Shown here: positions 55,760-64,000 of the stretch, piece after piece
Layout of the letters: every line of letters starts with the position of its first letter
How positions within the stretch are numbered: position 1 is the first letter of the stretch
Source: Legionella busanensis
Lineage (GTDB): Bacteria; Pseudomonadota; Gammaproteobacteria; Legionellales; Legionellaceae
DNA length: 64,000 bases
Assembly: GCF_900461525.1 (NCBI RefSeq)
Contig: NZ_UGOD01000001.1
Location: 1,581,001-1,645,000, forward strand
Direction: 5' to 3'
Notes under the pieces: generated by a model
Seen by the model: the letters and a program-made list of their open reading frames with translations, nothing else
Told to the model about the DNA's origin: nothing
The model's database searches: none
Position numbers and translations under genes: made by a program

Positions 55760-58700
55760 ATGTTTTATAAAGGGAATAGAACGCGCAATTTGGTTAAGAA
55801 AATTAGATTATTTATAGGCCGTGCAAATAAAAATTCAAAGAAAAGTTCAGTTAAATACGCTTATCCATTTGAGTTAATTGATTCCTATTTTGTATTTTGT
55901 AAAAGAAATGCCTATTCTAGATTGTCCTTAGTAGGTAGGAATTGGAAAGAAAAGGATAAATTAAAACCGATTGCTTTAATGATTGGGTTTAACTATTGGA
56001 AATTCGGTTTTATAAGTGCCTATCTTCCTGAATATTGTACAGCTTTTTCCCCGATTAAAAAATTAGGATTTAATGTAATAAAGTACTTTTTATTCGAGAA
56101 AAAGAAACCTCACGTTATTATTGTTTGGAGTTTCAAAGAAAAACTATCTGTGAGATTATTTTCAAAATTTTTTAAAATACCTATTTATAGAATGGAAGAT
56201 GGCTTTATTCGATCAGCAGAAATGGGCGCTTTACACACAACACCATATTCCATTATTTTAGATAAAAAAGGGCTTTATTTTAATGGCGCAAAAACCTCTA
56301 ACATAGAAGAAATATTAAACAGCTATAACTTTAAAGAAAATAACGCTTTAATTGAGAAGGCTAGTGATGTATTGCAACTAATCACAAAATCAAAGATTTC
56401 AAAATATAATCCTGCGCATTTAACTAAGAAAAAAGAAAATAGTCTTGTACAAGTAAATAAGCAGGTTGTTATTTTGGGCCAAGTAGAAAACGACGCTGCT
56501 ATTCGTTTTGGAAATCCTCAAAAATGGGTGCCTAGTCGGCTAGTTTTATTAGCTTATTTAGAAAATCCAGGGGCAACTATTTTATATCGCCCACATCCGC
56601 AGACTTATGCAATTTATAAAAAGAAGAAATCAGAGCTAAGAGCTATAAAAGAAGTCGCTGAAATTATCGATCCTTCTGAGCCATTACCTGAATTATTACA
56701 AACTATAGATCATGTTTATACTATTAGTTCACTATCTGGCTTAGAGGCCTTAATAAGAGGTATTAAAGTTACTACAGTTGGAACACCATTTTATGCAGGT
56801 TGGGGATTAACTGATGATCGGTGTACAATACCTAGACGAAAAGCAAAATTATCTATTTTAGAATTAGTAGCAGGTGTTTATTTACTATATCCTCGATATT
56901 TAGCTGATTTACAAGATAGTTTCCTTGGAATACAAGCTGCTTGTATAAAGATAAAAGCAGATCATAAATATGATTTATTTGAGAAGAGTAAATTATTAAA
57001 ATTAGATAAAGAAGAAAATTTAAGGGAAAAATTAAGTTCAGATTATTGGCCACAATTATTTTTCGAAAATTATACAGATAGTGGTATTCGAGATTTTATA
57101 AATAATAATTTAAGTTGTATTGATTTTACACGTGACATTAGCAAAGCACCGGGAAGGTTATATCAAATTGTTTATACTTTTAGTTTAGCTGGTGCTATGG
57201 ATGATATTAGTTGCGATTTCTTTTTAAAAAAAGTACGTGAATATATTGATAAGGATATTTTTAATGATTTGCTTTTAAAGCTTGCTGACGAAAGACCTGC
57301 CAAATATATTATTCAGCATCTTTATTGGATGATAAATGAATATGCTGATGTTAATAATATAGACAGAACTGCAGTATTAGAAAAGCTAGATTATTTAAAT
57401 AAAATATTCGATCGTGGTGATAAATTAGATTACCGCGCTCAAGAAAATAATATACAATCAGATGATAAATTTAATAAAAAAATCGATAAAGATTCGCTTA
57501 ATAATTATATGCAGCTTTTGGATGTGTTATTCAAGAATAGAGCGTATGAACAATTTATCGAGGTTGCAAAAAAAATATTTATATCAGGCAATACTTCAAG
57601 TATCTTATTCATAAAATGTGCTGAATTAGCTTCATTAAAATTTGATTCCCGTTCTGCACGACAAATAGCAGCATTTCAACAAAAAATTTGGTTTAAACTA
57701 CATAACCGTGCAGGGCTGCATATTGAGATTGAAAATACTTCTTCAAATCTTATAAGTAAGTATGATAAAAAACTCATTAGCAAAATTGTTTTGCAATTAA
57801 AAACTAATCCTGATCGAATCAATAAAAGCTGGGCTATTTTTAAATCCTATCTAGATACTAGTTATTATAAATTATTCCAAGCAATACTTAACTTAGATAA
57901 TGATCAAACTATTCAGAAGGCTTTAGCTTATTTAGAGATAAATGATACTAAGCGCGCCTTAGAAATTGTGGAAAATTTAGTTTGTCATAAAGAGTTATCA
58001 GATAAATTATATATTACAGCTTCTAAATTGTACTCAGTAACAGGTGAAGTTAATCGTGCACTTCAATTAATGAGACAAGTTATTAAAAAAAGAAAAAATC
58101 ATGATATTTATACTGAAATGCTTCGTTTACTAAAAGCTTTAGGTTATTTTGGTGAAGCCTTAGAAAGAATCGAAGAGTCAAAGCAGTATAAAATTGATTT
58201 AACTGAGGAAGGACATATTATGCCAATTTATTTTGGCTTAAAACGGATTGAAGAAGGCTTTAAATGCTTTTGTGATACAAAATTAAAGTCCTTACTTATT
58301 AACTATTATGGCTTTCAAAAATATAGGCGTGATGATAACTATAATGTCTCCAACCTTTTATTGATTTTTAGCTCAGGGCCAGCTGAAGAAATTAGATTTT
58401 CTTCAATCTATGATGAAGTATGTAATGCTTTTGGCGCTAATAATTTTAAAATTACTTGTGATTATCGTTTATACGAACTCTTTAAACGTTCATTTCCAAT
58501 GATTAATTTTGTGCCGGTTAAACGTAGCCGATTTATAACTCCTCAATATCCAAGGAAAATTTATAATCTTTTACCAGGCTCTGATTTAATTAATGCACTT
58601 GATAATAATGGCCACCAAGCAGTTGAAGATGCTAATCAAATTCAGTTATTAACTGAGCTTCTCTGGCAGTTTAGGAAAAAATTTAATGATTTTCCTGGAA

Positions 58701-59287
58701 AGCCTTATTTAAAAGCTAATGCGTCAAGAATAAATGAGTTTAAATCACATTTACCACGTAACGTGGTATTAATAGGATTAAGCTGGCGAAGTTTTTTATC
58801 CAATGCAATGAGAAATATTCATTATTTAACTTTGAAACAATTAGAACCCATTTTTAAAATACCAGGTGTTGTTTATATTAATTTACAAAATAGTGATGAA
58901 GATAAAGAAGATGTGCAATGGGTTAACTCTTTATATCCTAATAAATTAATAACTATTGATCAATTAGATCAATTTAATGATTTTGATGGTGTTGCATGTT
59001 TGATGAAAAATTTAGATTTCATTGTATCTGCTAATACAGTAGTTAGCGATTTAGCAGGCGCACTAGGATGTTTTGGTTTAATTTTTTCATGCCACGGCGA
59101 GTTAAAATGGCGTTCTATAAACGAAGAAGGCTGTGATGTTTGGTTTAATTCAATGCAGCATGTTCAAGCAGAATATGGATGTCAAGATGAATTAGTACAA
59201 AAAATAGCTAAAAAAATAGAAGCAGTCATGTTTAATAAAACTCAAGCTAAGATTTCATCTAATCAGCAAGCAATAGCTATTAATTAA
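55760..59287 (+). CDS. KpsC-like capsule glycosyltransferase fused to TPR-like and second glycosyltransferase-like domain
   Basis: 1175 residues. Residues about 70-385 form a Capsule_synth (KpsC/LipA, PF05159-like) domain: YRMEDGFIRS (145-153), YRPHP (276-280), SSLSGLEALIRG (323-334) and GTPFYAGWGLTDDR (341-354). KpsC-type enzymes add Kdo to the lipid end of capsules. Residues about 520-850 are helical, with TPR-like repeats (for example KRALEIVENLVCH). Residues about 864-1165 look like a GT-B/heptosyltransferase-like domain ending in SANTVVSDLAGALGC and a CHGELKWR segment. Such a three-part protein is unusual; the exact reaction is unknown. GAG precedes the ATG. Confidence 0.8.
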   Translation: MFYKGNRTRNLVKKIRLFIGRANKNSKKSSVKYAYPFELIDSYFVFCKRNAYSRLSLVGRNWKEKDKLKPIALMIGFNYWKFGFISAYLPEYCTAFSPIKKLGFNVIKYFLFEKKKPHVIIVWSFKEKLSVRLFSKFFKIPIYRMEDGFIRSAEMGALHTTPYSIILDKKGLYFNGAKTSNIEEILNSYNFKENNALIEKASDVLQLITKSKISKYNPAHLTKKKENSLVQVNKQVVILGQVENDAAIRFGNPQKWVPSRLVLLAYLENPGATILYRPHPQTYAIYKKKKSELRAIKEVAEIIDPSEPLPELLQTIDHVYTISSLSGLEALIRGIKVTTVGTPFYAGWGLTDDRCTIPRRKAKLSILELVAGVYLLYPRYLADLQDSFLGIQAACIKIKADHKYDLFEKSKLLKLDKEENLREKLSSDYWPQLFFENYTDSGIRDFINNNLSCIDFTRDISKAPGRLYQIVYTFSLAGAMDDISCDFFLKKVREYIDKDIFNDLLLKLADERPAKYIIQHLYWMINEYADVNNIDRTAVLEKLDYLNKIFDRGDKLDYRAQENNIQSDDKFNKKIDKDSLNNYMQLLDVLFKNRAYEQFIEVAKKIFISGNTSSILFIKCAELASLKFDSRSARQIAAFQQKIWFKLHNRAGLHIEIENTSSNLISKYDKKLISKIVLQLKTNPDRINKSWAIFKSYLDTSYYKLFQAILNLDNDQTIQKALAYLEINDTKRALEIVENLVCHKELSDKLYITASKLYSVTGEVNRALQLMRQVIKKRKNHDIYTEMLRLLKALGYFGEALERIEESKQYKIDLTEEGHIMPIYFGLKRIEEGFKCFCDTKLKSLLINYYGFQKYRRDDNYNVSNLLLIFSSGPAEEIRFSSIYDEVCNAFGANNFKITCDYRLYELFKRSFPMINFVPVKRSRFITPQYPRKIYNLLPGSDLINALDNNGHQAVEDANQIQLLTELLWQFRKKFNDFPGKPYLKANASRINEFKSHLPRNVVLIGLSWRSFLSNAMRNIHYLTLKQLEPIFKIPGVVYINLQNSDEDKEDVQWVNSLYPNKLITIDQLDQFNDFDGVACLMKNLDFIVSANTVVSDLAGALGCFGLIFSCHGELKWRSINEEGCDVWFNSMQHVQAEYGCQDELVQKIAKKIEAVMFNKTQAKISSNQQAIAIN

Positions 59288-59307
59288 TAATCAGAGGATT
59301 TTTGTTT

Positions 59308-60483
59308 ATGACAAAGGGAAGATTAGTGATTCCATATGCAACACAGTCCATCCAGCAACAAGACATTGAGCATGTTGTCGAGGTACTTAAATCCGATTTT
59401 CTTACTCAAGGACCTGTAGTTCCTAAATTTGAACAGTACATCGCAAAATATTGTGAAGCTAAGTTTGCTGTAGCTACAAATAGTGCAACCTCAGCACTTC
59501 ATATTGCTTGCTTGGCATTAGGTCTTAAAGAAAGAGACTATTTATGGACAAGCCCAAACACCTTTGTTGCTTCTGCAAACTGCGGTTTATACTGTGGCGC
59601 CCAGCTTGATTTCGTTGACATTGATCCTTTAACTTATAATTTAAGCGTTGAAAAACTTGAAGAGAAACTCATCTTAGCAAAGAAAACAAATAAATTACCT
59701 AAGATTTTAGTTGCTGTTCATTTTGCAGGTCAATCTTGTGAAATGAATAAGATATATAAGTTATCTAAAGAATATAACTTCAAAATAATTGAAGATGCTT
59801 CGCATGCAATAGGTAGCAGATATTTAGATAACCCAGTTGGTAATTCAAGTTTTTCAGATATTACTATATTTAGTTTTCACCCGGTTAAAATAATTACTAC
59901 AGCAGAAGGCGGTATGGCTGTTACTAATCAACAATCATTATACGAAAAAATGCAATTACTACGTAGTCATGGGGTTACTCGTGATCCTAAGCTAATGACT
60001 GTTAATAATGACGAAGGCTGGTATTATGAGCAAGTAGATCTTGGTTTTAATTATCGTATGACTGAATTACAGGCAGCATTAGGTATTAGCCAGCTTGAGC
60101 GATTAGATTTTTTTATTAATAAACGACAAATATTGAAAGAAAAGTACGATACCCTTTTACAAAATCTTCCAGTAATTATACCTTACCAAGACAACAAATC
60201 TTACTCAGCTTTGCATTTATACCCTATTCAATTAGAAATTGAACGGTTGAAAAAAAGCCGAAAGCAAATTTTTTGTGAATTACGAAATGCAGGTATTGGT
60301 GTTAATGTTCATTACATACCTGTCTATTTACAACCTTATTACCGAAGCTTAGGTTTTAAACAAGGCTATTGTCCAGTAGCTGAAAAGTATTATCATCGAG
60401 CAATGAGTCTGCCTATGTATCCTGATCTTTTAGAGGAGCAATTGAATTATGTATGTTCTAAGCTTGAGGAGTGCTGTCAATGA
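59308..60483 (+). CDS. pseC: UDP-4-keto-6-deoxy-N-acetyl-L-altrosamine aminotransferase, PseC-like
   Basis: 391 residues, DegT-family PLP aminotransferase. It uses the PseB product and glutamate to give UDP-4-amino-4,6-dideoxy-N-acetyl-L-altrosamine. IPYATQSIQQQDIEHVVEVL, LTQGPVVPKFE, ATNSATSALHIACLALG, SPNTFVASANCGLYCGA and IEDASHAIGS are PseC-like. The PLP-Lys is in FSFHPVKIITTAEGG. ATG 59308 has AGAGG ten bases upstream; a TTG two codons earlier is unlikely. Overlaps the next gene by 4 bases. Confidence 0.9.
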   Translation: MTKGRLVIPYATQSIQQQDIEHVVEVLKSDFLTQGPVVPKFEQYIAKYCEAKFAVATNSATSALHIACLALGLKERDYLWTSPNTFVASANCGLYCGAQLDFVDIDPLTYNLSVEKLEEKLILAKKTNKLPKILVAVHFAGQSCEMNKIYKLSKEYNFKIIEDASHAIGSRYLDNPVGNSSFSDITIFSFHPVKIITTAEGGMAVTNQQSLYEKMQLLRSHGVTRDPKLMTVNNDEGWYYEQVDLGFNYRMTELQAALGISQLERLDFFINKRQILKEKYDTLLQNLPVIIPYQDNKSYSALHLYPIQLEIERLKKSRKQIFCELRNAGIGVNVHYIPVYLQPYYRSLGFKQGYCPVAEKYYHRAMSLPMYPDLLEEQLNYVCSKLEECCQ

Positions 60484-62279
60484 GTCTCACTGAAAATAGT
60501 TACCCAGAAATTATAATAGAATGTGCAAATTCACATGATGGTAATAGTAAGAAGCTTATAAGCTTAGTGAATACTATAGCAAATTTTGACTATCCAAATA
60601 AATCAATAAAATTACAAGTGTTTTCCCCTGATACCCTTGCTTTACAAGATTATCCTTACTATAAAATTTATCAAGAGATATCATTTAAACCTTTATTTTG
60701 GAATCAAATAATTGAAGAGTCAAAAGAGAAAATTGGTAAGGTATGGTTAGATATCTTTGATTTATTTGGCATTGAGATCCTTAAAAATAATATTGATTTT
60801 ATTGACGGAATAAAATTACAAGCATCTGTATTACAAAATTACGAGGTAAAAGCTGGCCTTAAGAAAATAAACTTATGTAATCTTAGGCTATTAATAAATA
60901 TTTCAGGCTATGATCTTAATGATATAAGTAATTTTGTAAGCGAGTTTAAATTATTAAACTTTAAAGAAATTATCCTACAGCTTGGCTTTCAGTCATATCC
61001 AACAGAAATTAGCTCTACGGCTCTTCAAAAAATAAAAGTTATTCAATCTTGCTTTAATAATAGAATATGTATTGCTGAACATTCCGATGCAAATGAATCT
61101 TATTCAATTGATTTACCAATTTATGCGCTTGCTTATGGTTGCAAGCTGATTGAAAAACATATTTGTTTAGATAGAAAAAATACAATATACGATTACTTTT
61201 CATCACTTGAGCCACATGAGTTTATTTTGCTTTTTAAGAAAATAAATAATTGGTTACATGCTTCAACAGGTCCTTTTATTAATGAAGCAGAAAAAACGTA
61301 TTTAGCAAATAGTATACAAATTCCTATTACTAAGAGAAATATTGAATCTAAAAAGTTTATCAATAATAAAGATTTCTTATTTAGAAGGACATCTCAATTG
61401 GGTTTATCATTAAATGAGATAAAAAAAATACAAGAAAAAAAAATGATAATTAAAACAGTAGTACCTATAGGTAAAACTATTACCGAAGATATGTTTAAAA
61501 AAGCAAAGATTGGGGTTGTCGTTGGCTGCAGATTAAAAAGTTCTAGATTAAAAAGAAAAGCATTATTACCAATTGGCGGACAACCCTCAATCGAAATGTG
61601 TCTAGAAAATTGTTTAAAGATACCGTGCCAAAATATTGTTGTTCTAGCAACTTCTAATTTGAGTGAAGATGAAGAATTAAAAAAATTTACCTTAAATGAT
61701 AAGGTTCAATTTTTTCAAGGCGATCCTAATGATGTACTTTCTCGTTATGTGGCTGCTGCTGAAAAATATGATCTAGATGTCATTATAAGAGTAACGGGCG
61801 ATTGTCCTTTTATTTCTCCAGAAATTGCTGAAATTTTATTAAATAGTCATTTTGAAGCTGGTGCTGATTTTACTATGACACTTGATGCTGCAATAGGTAC
61901 TAGCTGCGAAATTATTAATGTACAGGCGTTACAAACTGTTTTATTTCATCTAGGTAGTGCTCCCTATTCAGAATATATGACTTGGTATTTTAAAAATAAC
62001 CCTGAAATATTTAAATTAAATTATGTTAACTTGCCAGATAAGCTGGTACGTGAATATCGTTTAACGTTAGATTATGTGCAGGATTTAGAAATGTTTGAAG
62101 CATTATGTAGGGTAATTAAAGAAAAAAAACTACCAAGAACAATTGAGAGCATTTTTAAAATATTAGACGAAAACCCAGATCTTGTTAGCTTAAATGCATC
62201 AATTCAGCCAAAATATAAAGCTGATGAAGCTCTAATTAGAGAATTGGATTTAAATACTAAAATTTCTGTTACTAGTTAA
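60480..62279 (+). CDS. Fusion of divergent NeuB-like synthase and SpsF/PseF-type cytidylyltransferase
   Basis: 599 residues. Residues 10-340 align by eye with NeuB/PseI. Retained are Glu14-Asn17-His19 (IIECANSHDG), Lys44/Gln46 (IKLQVF), Lys112, the LQLGFQSYPT strand and EKH at 225-227, with an SAF-like end at 282-340. Two key places differ: SDHT is SDAN (202-205), and the PGPDH loop is replaced near 233-240. Residues 343-595 are a CTP_transf_3 domain (GVVVGCRLKSSRLKRKALLP, RVTGDCPFISPEIAEIL), as in SpsF or PseF. This is the only cytidylyltransferase in the window and could activate the nonulosonate with CTP. ATG 60480 has AGGAG nine bases before it; a GTG at 60471 is rejected. Confidence 0.82.
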   Translation: MSLTENSYPEIIIECANSHDGNSKKLISLVNTIANFDYPNKSIKLQVFSPDTLALQDYPYYKIYQEISFKPLFWNQIIEESKEKIGKVWLDIFDLFGIEILKNNIDFIDGIKLQASVLQNYEVKAGLKKINLCNLRLLINISGYDLNDISNFVSEFKLLNFKEIILQLGFQSYPTEISSTALQKIKVIQSCFNNRICIAEHSDANESYSIDLPIYALAYGCKLIEKHICLDRKNTIYDYFSSLEPHEFILLFKKINNWLHASTGPFINEAEKTYLANSIQIPITKRNIESKKFINNKDFLFRRTSQLGLSLNEIKKIQEKKMIIKTVVPIGKTITEDMFKKAKIGVVVGCRLKSSRLKRKALLPIGGQPSIEMCLENCLKIPCQNIVVLATSNLSEDEELKKFTLNDKVQFFQGDPNDVLSRYVAAAEKYDLDVIIRVTGDCPFISPEIAEILLNSHFEAGADFTMTLDAAIGTSCEIINVQALQTVLFHLGSAPYSEYMTWYFKNNPEIFKLNYVNLPDKLVREYRLTLDYVQDLEMFEALCRVIKEKKLPRTIESIFKILDENPDLVSLNASIQPKYKADEALIRELDLNTKISVTS

Positions 62280-62735
62280 GAAAAAACAGCTTAATGGTAT
62301 TAAGTAGATAAGCTCCTTAAATATCATATTTGGGTAACTATCCATTTATTTTATATTAAGTGATTGGTTATATGTTTTTAGCTATATTTTTGTTTGATTT
62401 ATCAAGTTGTATTTCAAAAAGTATAGCAAGACATTATTAAATAATAAGGTTACATTAGGTATAAAAATTATCGCAAGCGAAACGTAAGTCCGTTATATGC
62501 TAGTAAGTTTGACAGCTATTTGTGATAAGAAATCATATCCATATATTGTACTTATTGCATCTAAATACTATTTATATAAAAATTAAATGTAGTACATCAT
62601 ATGAAGTACTAATACAGTTTTATTTCAAACAAAGATATAGGTTGTTCTAGAGATAATTAATCAGAGAAAATCTAAAGAGAAAGCAAAAAGAAAGTTACTA
62701 TTTAGTTAAGTTCTCTCTAAGTTATATACTCATTA
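62280..62735. other. 456-bp gene-free spacer between converging genes
   Basis: No plausible gene on either strand. A short perfect hairpin CTTAAT-GGT-ATTAAG at 62290-62304 follows the fusion gene but has no T-run. Near 62470-62500 a slightly GC-richer patch (TCGCAAGCGA, ACGTAAGTCCG) echoes words in the spacer before the VpdC-like gene. The rest is AT-rich without visible structure. Confidence 0.5.
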
Positions 62736-64000
62736 TTAGGCAATTAGTAATCCTGAAAATTCTAGTTCTTGGGAATCTAATTCACACAAAGGTTTTGCTG
62801 GATAGGCTGTAATATCTAAAGGATATTTAGATAAGTCTTCCATAGTAACATTAGGGGTAATGCGCACGTTAGTATAAGTTTTTGCCTGTAAAACTTCAGA
62901 GAATTGCCTTAAAAAAATTCTGGGTTTTTCTTTATCTGCGGATGCACGTTCAGCATAGATATTTTTTATAAATATTTTATCCTTGCCAAAATATATTTTG
63001 ATATACCCTGTGGCAATGGTTGAGTTAATCATAATACCTAACAACATCTGGCCAGGTTTAAGGCTAAACTCAATCAAACCTATTTTCTCAATTTTTATAA
63101 ATTGAGATTTTATTATTTGAGTTTCTCGATAAACTTCTACGCTTTTTCCTTTTATTGTAACTTGGTTTGGTTTAATTAAATTAATACCATGTAAATTAAA
63201 TAAGTTTTTATTTTTTTTAGGGATAAATATAGGATGATGAAGCGGTTCAGTTAATATCTTTTTAATTAATTGATTACTAAGCTTATGCGCAAACCTTGAT
63301 GTGTAATGCATATCATCTGTATACAATTGTTCTATATTCGATCGAGAATAAAGCTCGCTTTTAATAAAATCAGTAGCAGAAAAATAATTAATATTATATT
63401 TGCATGCCGTTTGCTTGTAAATATTTGCAATCACTGATGTATTGTAAAGACTCTTATCTAACTCACTTAAAGGCGATAATTCTAAGAAAATTAATTTACA
63501 ATTTGTTTTTGATGCTAAATACGCAAGTTCTTCAGTCATGGCTCGAATCAACTGTTCAGAATAACCTCCTAAGCTATGAAAATATATATCGTTTAGCGTA
63601 TATTCAAAAATAAGTAAATCATAATGCTCAAATAGATGTTTATCTTTAATTAAAGTTAAACCGTATAAGCTAGAAATACCTCCTAATCCATAATTATCTG
63701 CATTAATTCCATATAATCGAAGCATGGTTTCTCTAAATGCAGGCCACCAGTCTTTCAGCATAATACTATTTGAGCCACCTACTATAGCAATTTTTTTTAA
63801 GTTTTGTTTATAGTTAGGTAATTCTTTTTTTATCTTTTTCTTGGTGCGTAAGGCAAGATGAGCTATTTCTTTTTCAGAAGAATAACTTTGTGCTAATCTC
63901 TCTAGACTAAGTAAGGATAAGTCAAAAAATTCGCTGTTTAAAATATTCTCCCATAAGTAAAGTGCATTAGTAAAACTTCCCATTGCTAATGCAGACTGAA
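62736..64000 (-). CDS. SGNH hydrolase-like protein with TPR-like N-terminus (5' end outside window)
   Basis: At least 420 residues. The frame remains open to the window edge (residues AQSALA-like QSALA precede the internal Met at 63983), so the gene begins outside. The visible N-terminus, GSFTNALYLWENIL and SLLSLERLAQSYS, looks like TPR helices. The SGNH part has IAIVGGSNSIM (block I, Ser), LIFEYTLND (block III Asn-Asp) and LYTDDMHYT with Asp and His. The C-terminal 150 residues are beta-rich. Likely a glycan O-acyl-modifying enzyme of the same polysaccharide locus but on the opposite strand. Confidence 0.7.
   Translation of the reverse strand, partial: QSALAMGSFTNALYLWENILNSEFFDLSLLSLERLAQSYSSEKEIAHLALRTKKKIKKELPNYKQNLKKIAIVGGSNSIMLKDWWPAFRETMLRLYGINADNYGLGGISSLYGLTLIKDKHLFEHYDLLIFEYTLNDIYFHSLGGYSEQLIRAMTEELAYLASKTNCKLIFLELSPLSELDKSLYNTSVIANIYKQTACKYNINYFSATDFIKSELYSRSNIEQLYTDDMHYTSRFAHKLSNQLIKKILTEPLHHPIFIPKKNKNLFNLHGINLIKPNQVTIKGKSVEVYRETQIIKSQFIKIEKIGLIEFSLKPGQMLLGIMINSTIATGYIKIYFGKDKIFIKNIYAERASADKEKPRIFLRQFSEVLQAKTYTNVRITPNVTMEDLSKYPLDITAYPAKPLCELDSQELEFSGLLIA

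Overview
The window is about 64 kb of AT-rich bacterial chromosome with dense, mostly plus-strand genes in overlapping runs. It most likely comes from Legionella or a close relative (Legionellales, Gammaproteobacteria). Three things point there: typical gammaproteobacterial housekeeping genes; the order gltA - gyrA - serC - aroA - cmk - rpsA - lapA - lapB - DegT aminotransferase - pyrF followed by a patatin phospholipase resembling the Dot/Icm effector VpdC (the order I recall around vpdC in L. pneumophila); and an ankyrin protein with a cysteine-protease-like domain. The genus assignment is inference; no rRNA or tRNA gene is present to test it.

Layout. 1-6.8 kb: the end of tmk, then holB, pilZ and tatD, an FAD monooxygenase, anmK, an MFS transporter and a small secreted protein. 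6.9-9.2 kb: a Nudix hydrolase and the ankyrin/cysteine-protease-like effector candidate. 9.2-22.3 kb: the conserved housekeeping block (gltA, gyrA, serC, aroA, cmk, rpsA, lapAB, a DegT aminotransferase, pyrF). 22.3-29.7 kb: a 408-bp repeat-like spacer, the VpdC-like gene, a family 4 uracil-DNA glycosylase, two pseudopilin genes, ubiC, ubiA and a HAD-fold protein. 29.7-35.6 kb, minus strand: punA, zapD, coaE, a Cys-rich secreted protein, an EAL phosphodiesterase and bioA. 35.6-39.1 kb: bioBFHD, transcribed away from bioA across a predicted BirA operator. 39.1-46.1 kb: a structured intergenic element, then fmdB, a DUF502 gene, aspS, an MscK-type channel gene, mutH and a small membrane peptide.

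46.2-64 kb is a surface-polysaccharide locus. A KpsMT-type ABC exporter is followed by most of a CMP-pseudaminic acid pathway: PseG, PseH, PseI, PseB and PseC. Interspersed are an ATP-grasp ligase, an NAD-dependent epimerase, an inositol-monophosphatase-family protein, a PIG-L deacetylase, SGNH hydrolases and a 1175-residue KpsC-like/TPR/C-terminal glycosyltransferase-like protein. The last plus-strand gene fuses a divergent NeuB-like synthase to an SpsF/PseF-type cytidylyltransferase. No stand-alone PseF is present, so this fusion carries the only nucleotidyl-activating domain visible. I consider this cluster the most likely place for undescribed biology: a modified nonulosonate glycan, exported by an ABC system, in a lineage best known for legionaminic acid.

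No CRISPR array, tRNA, rRNA, insertion sequence or prophage was recognised.
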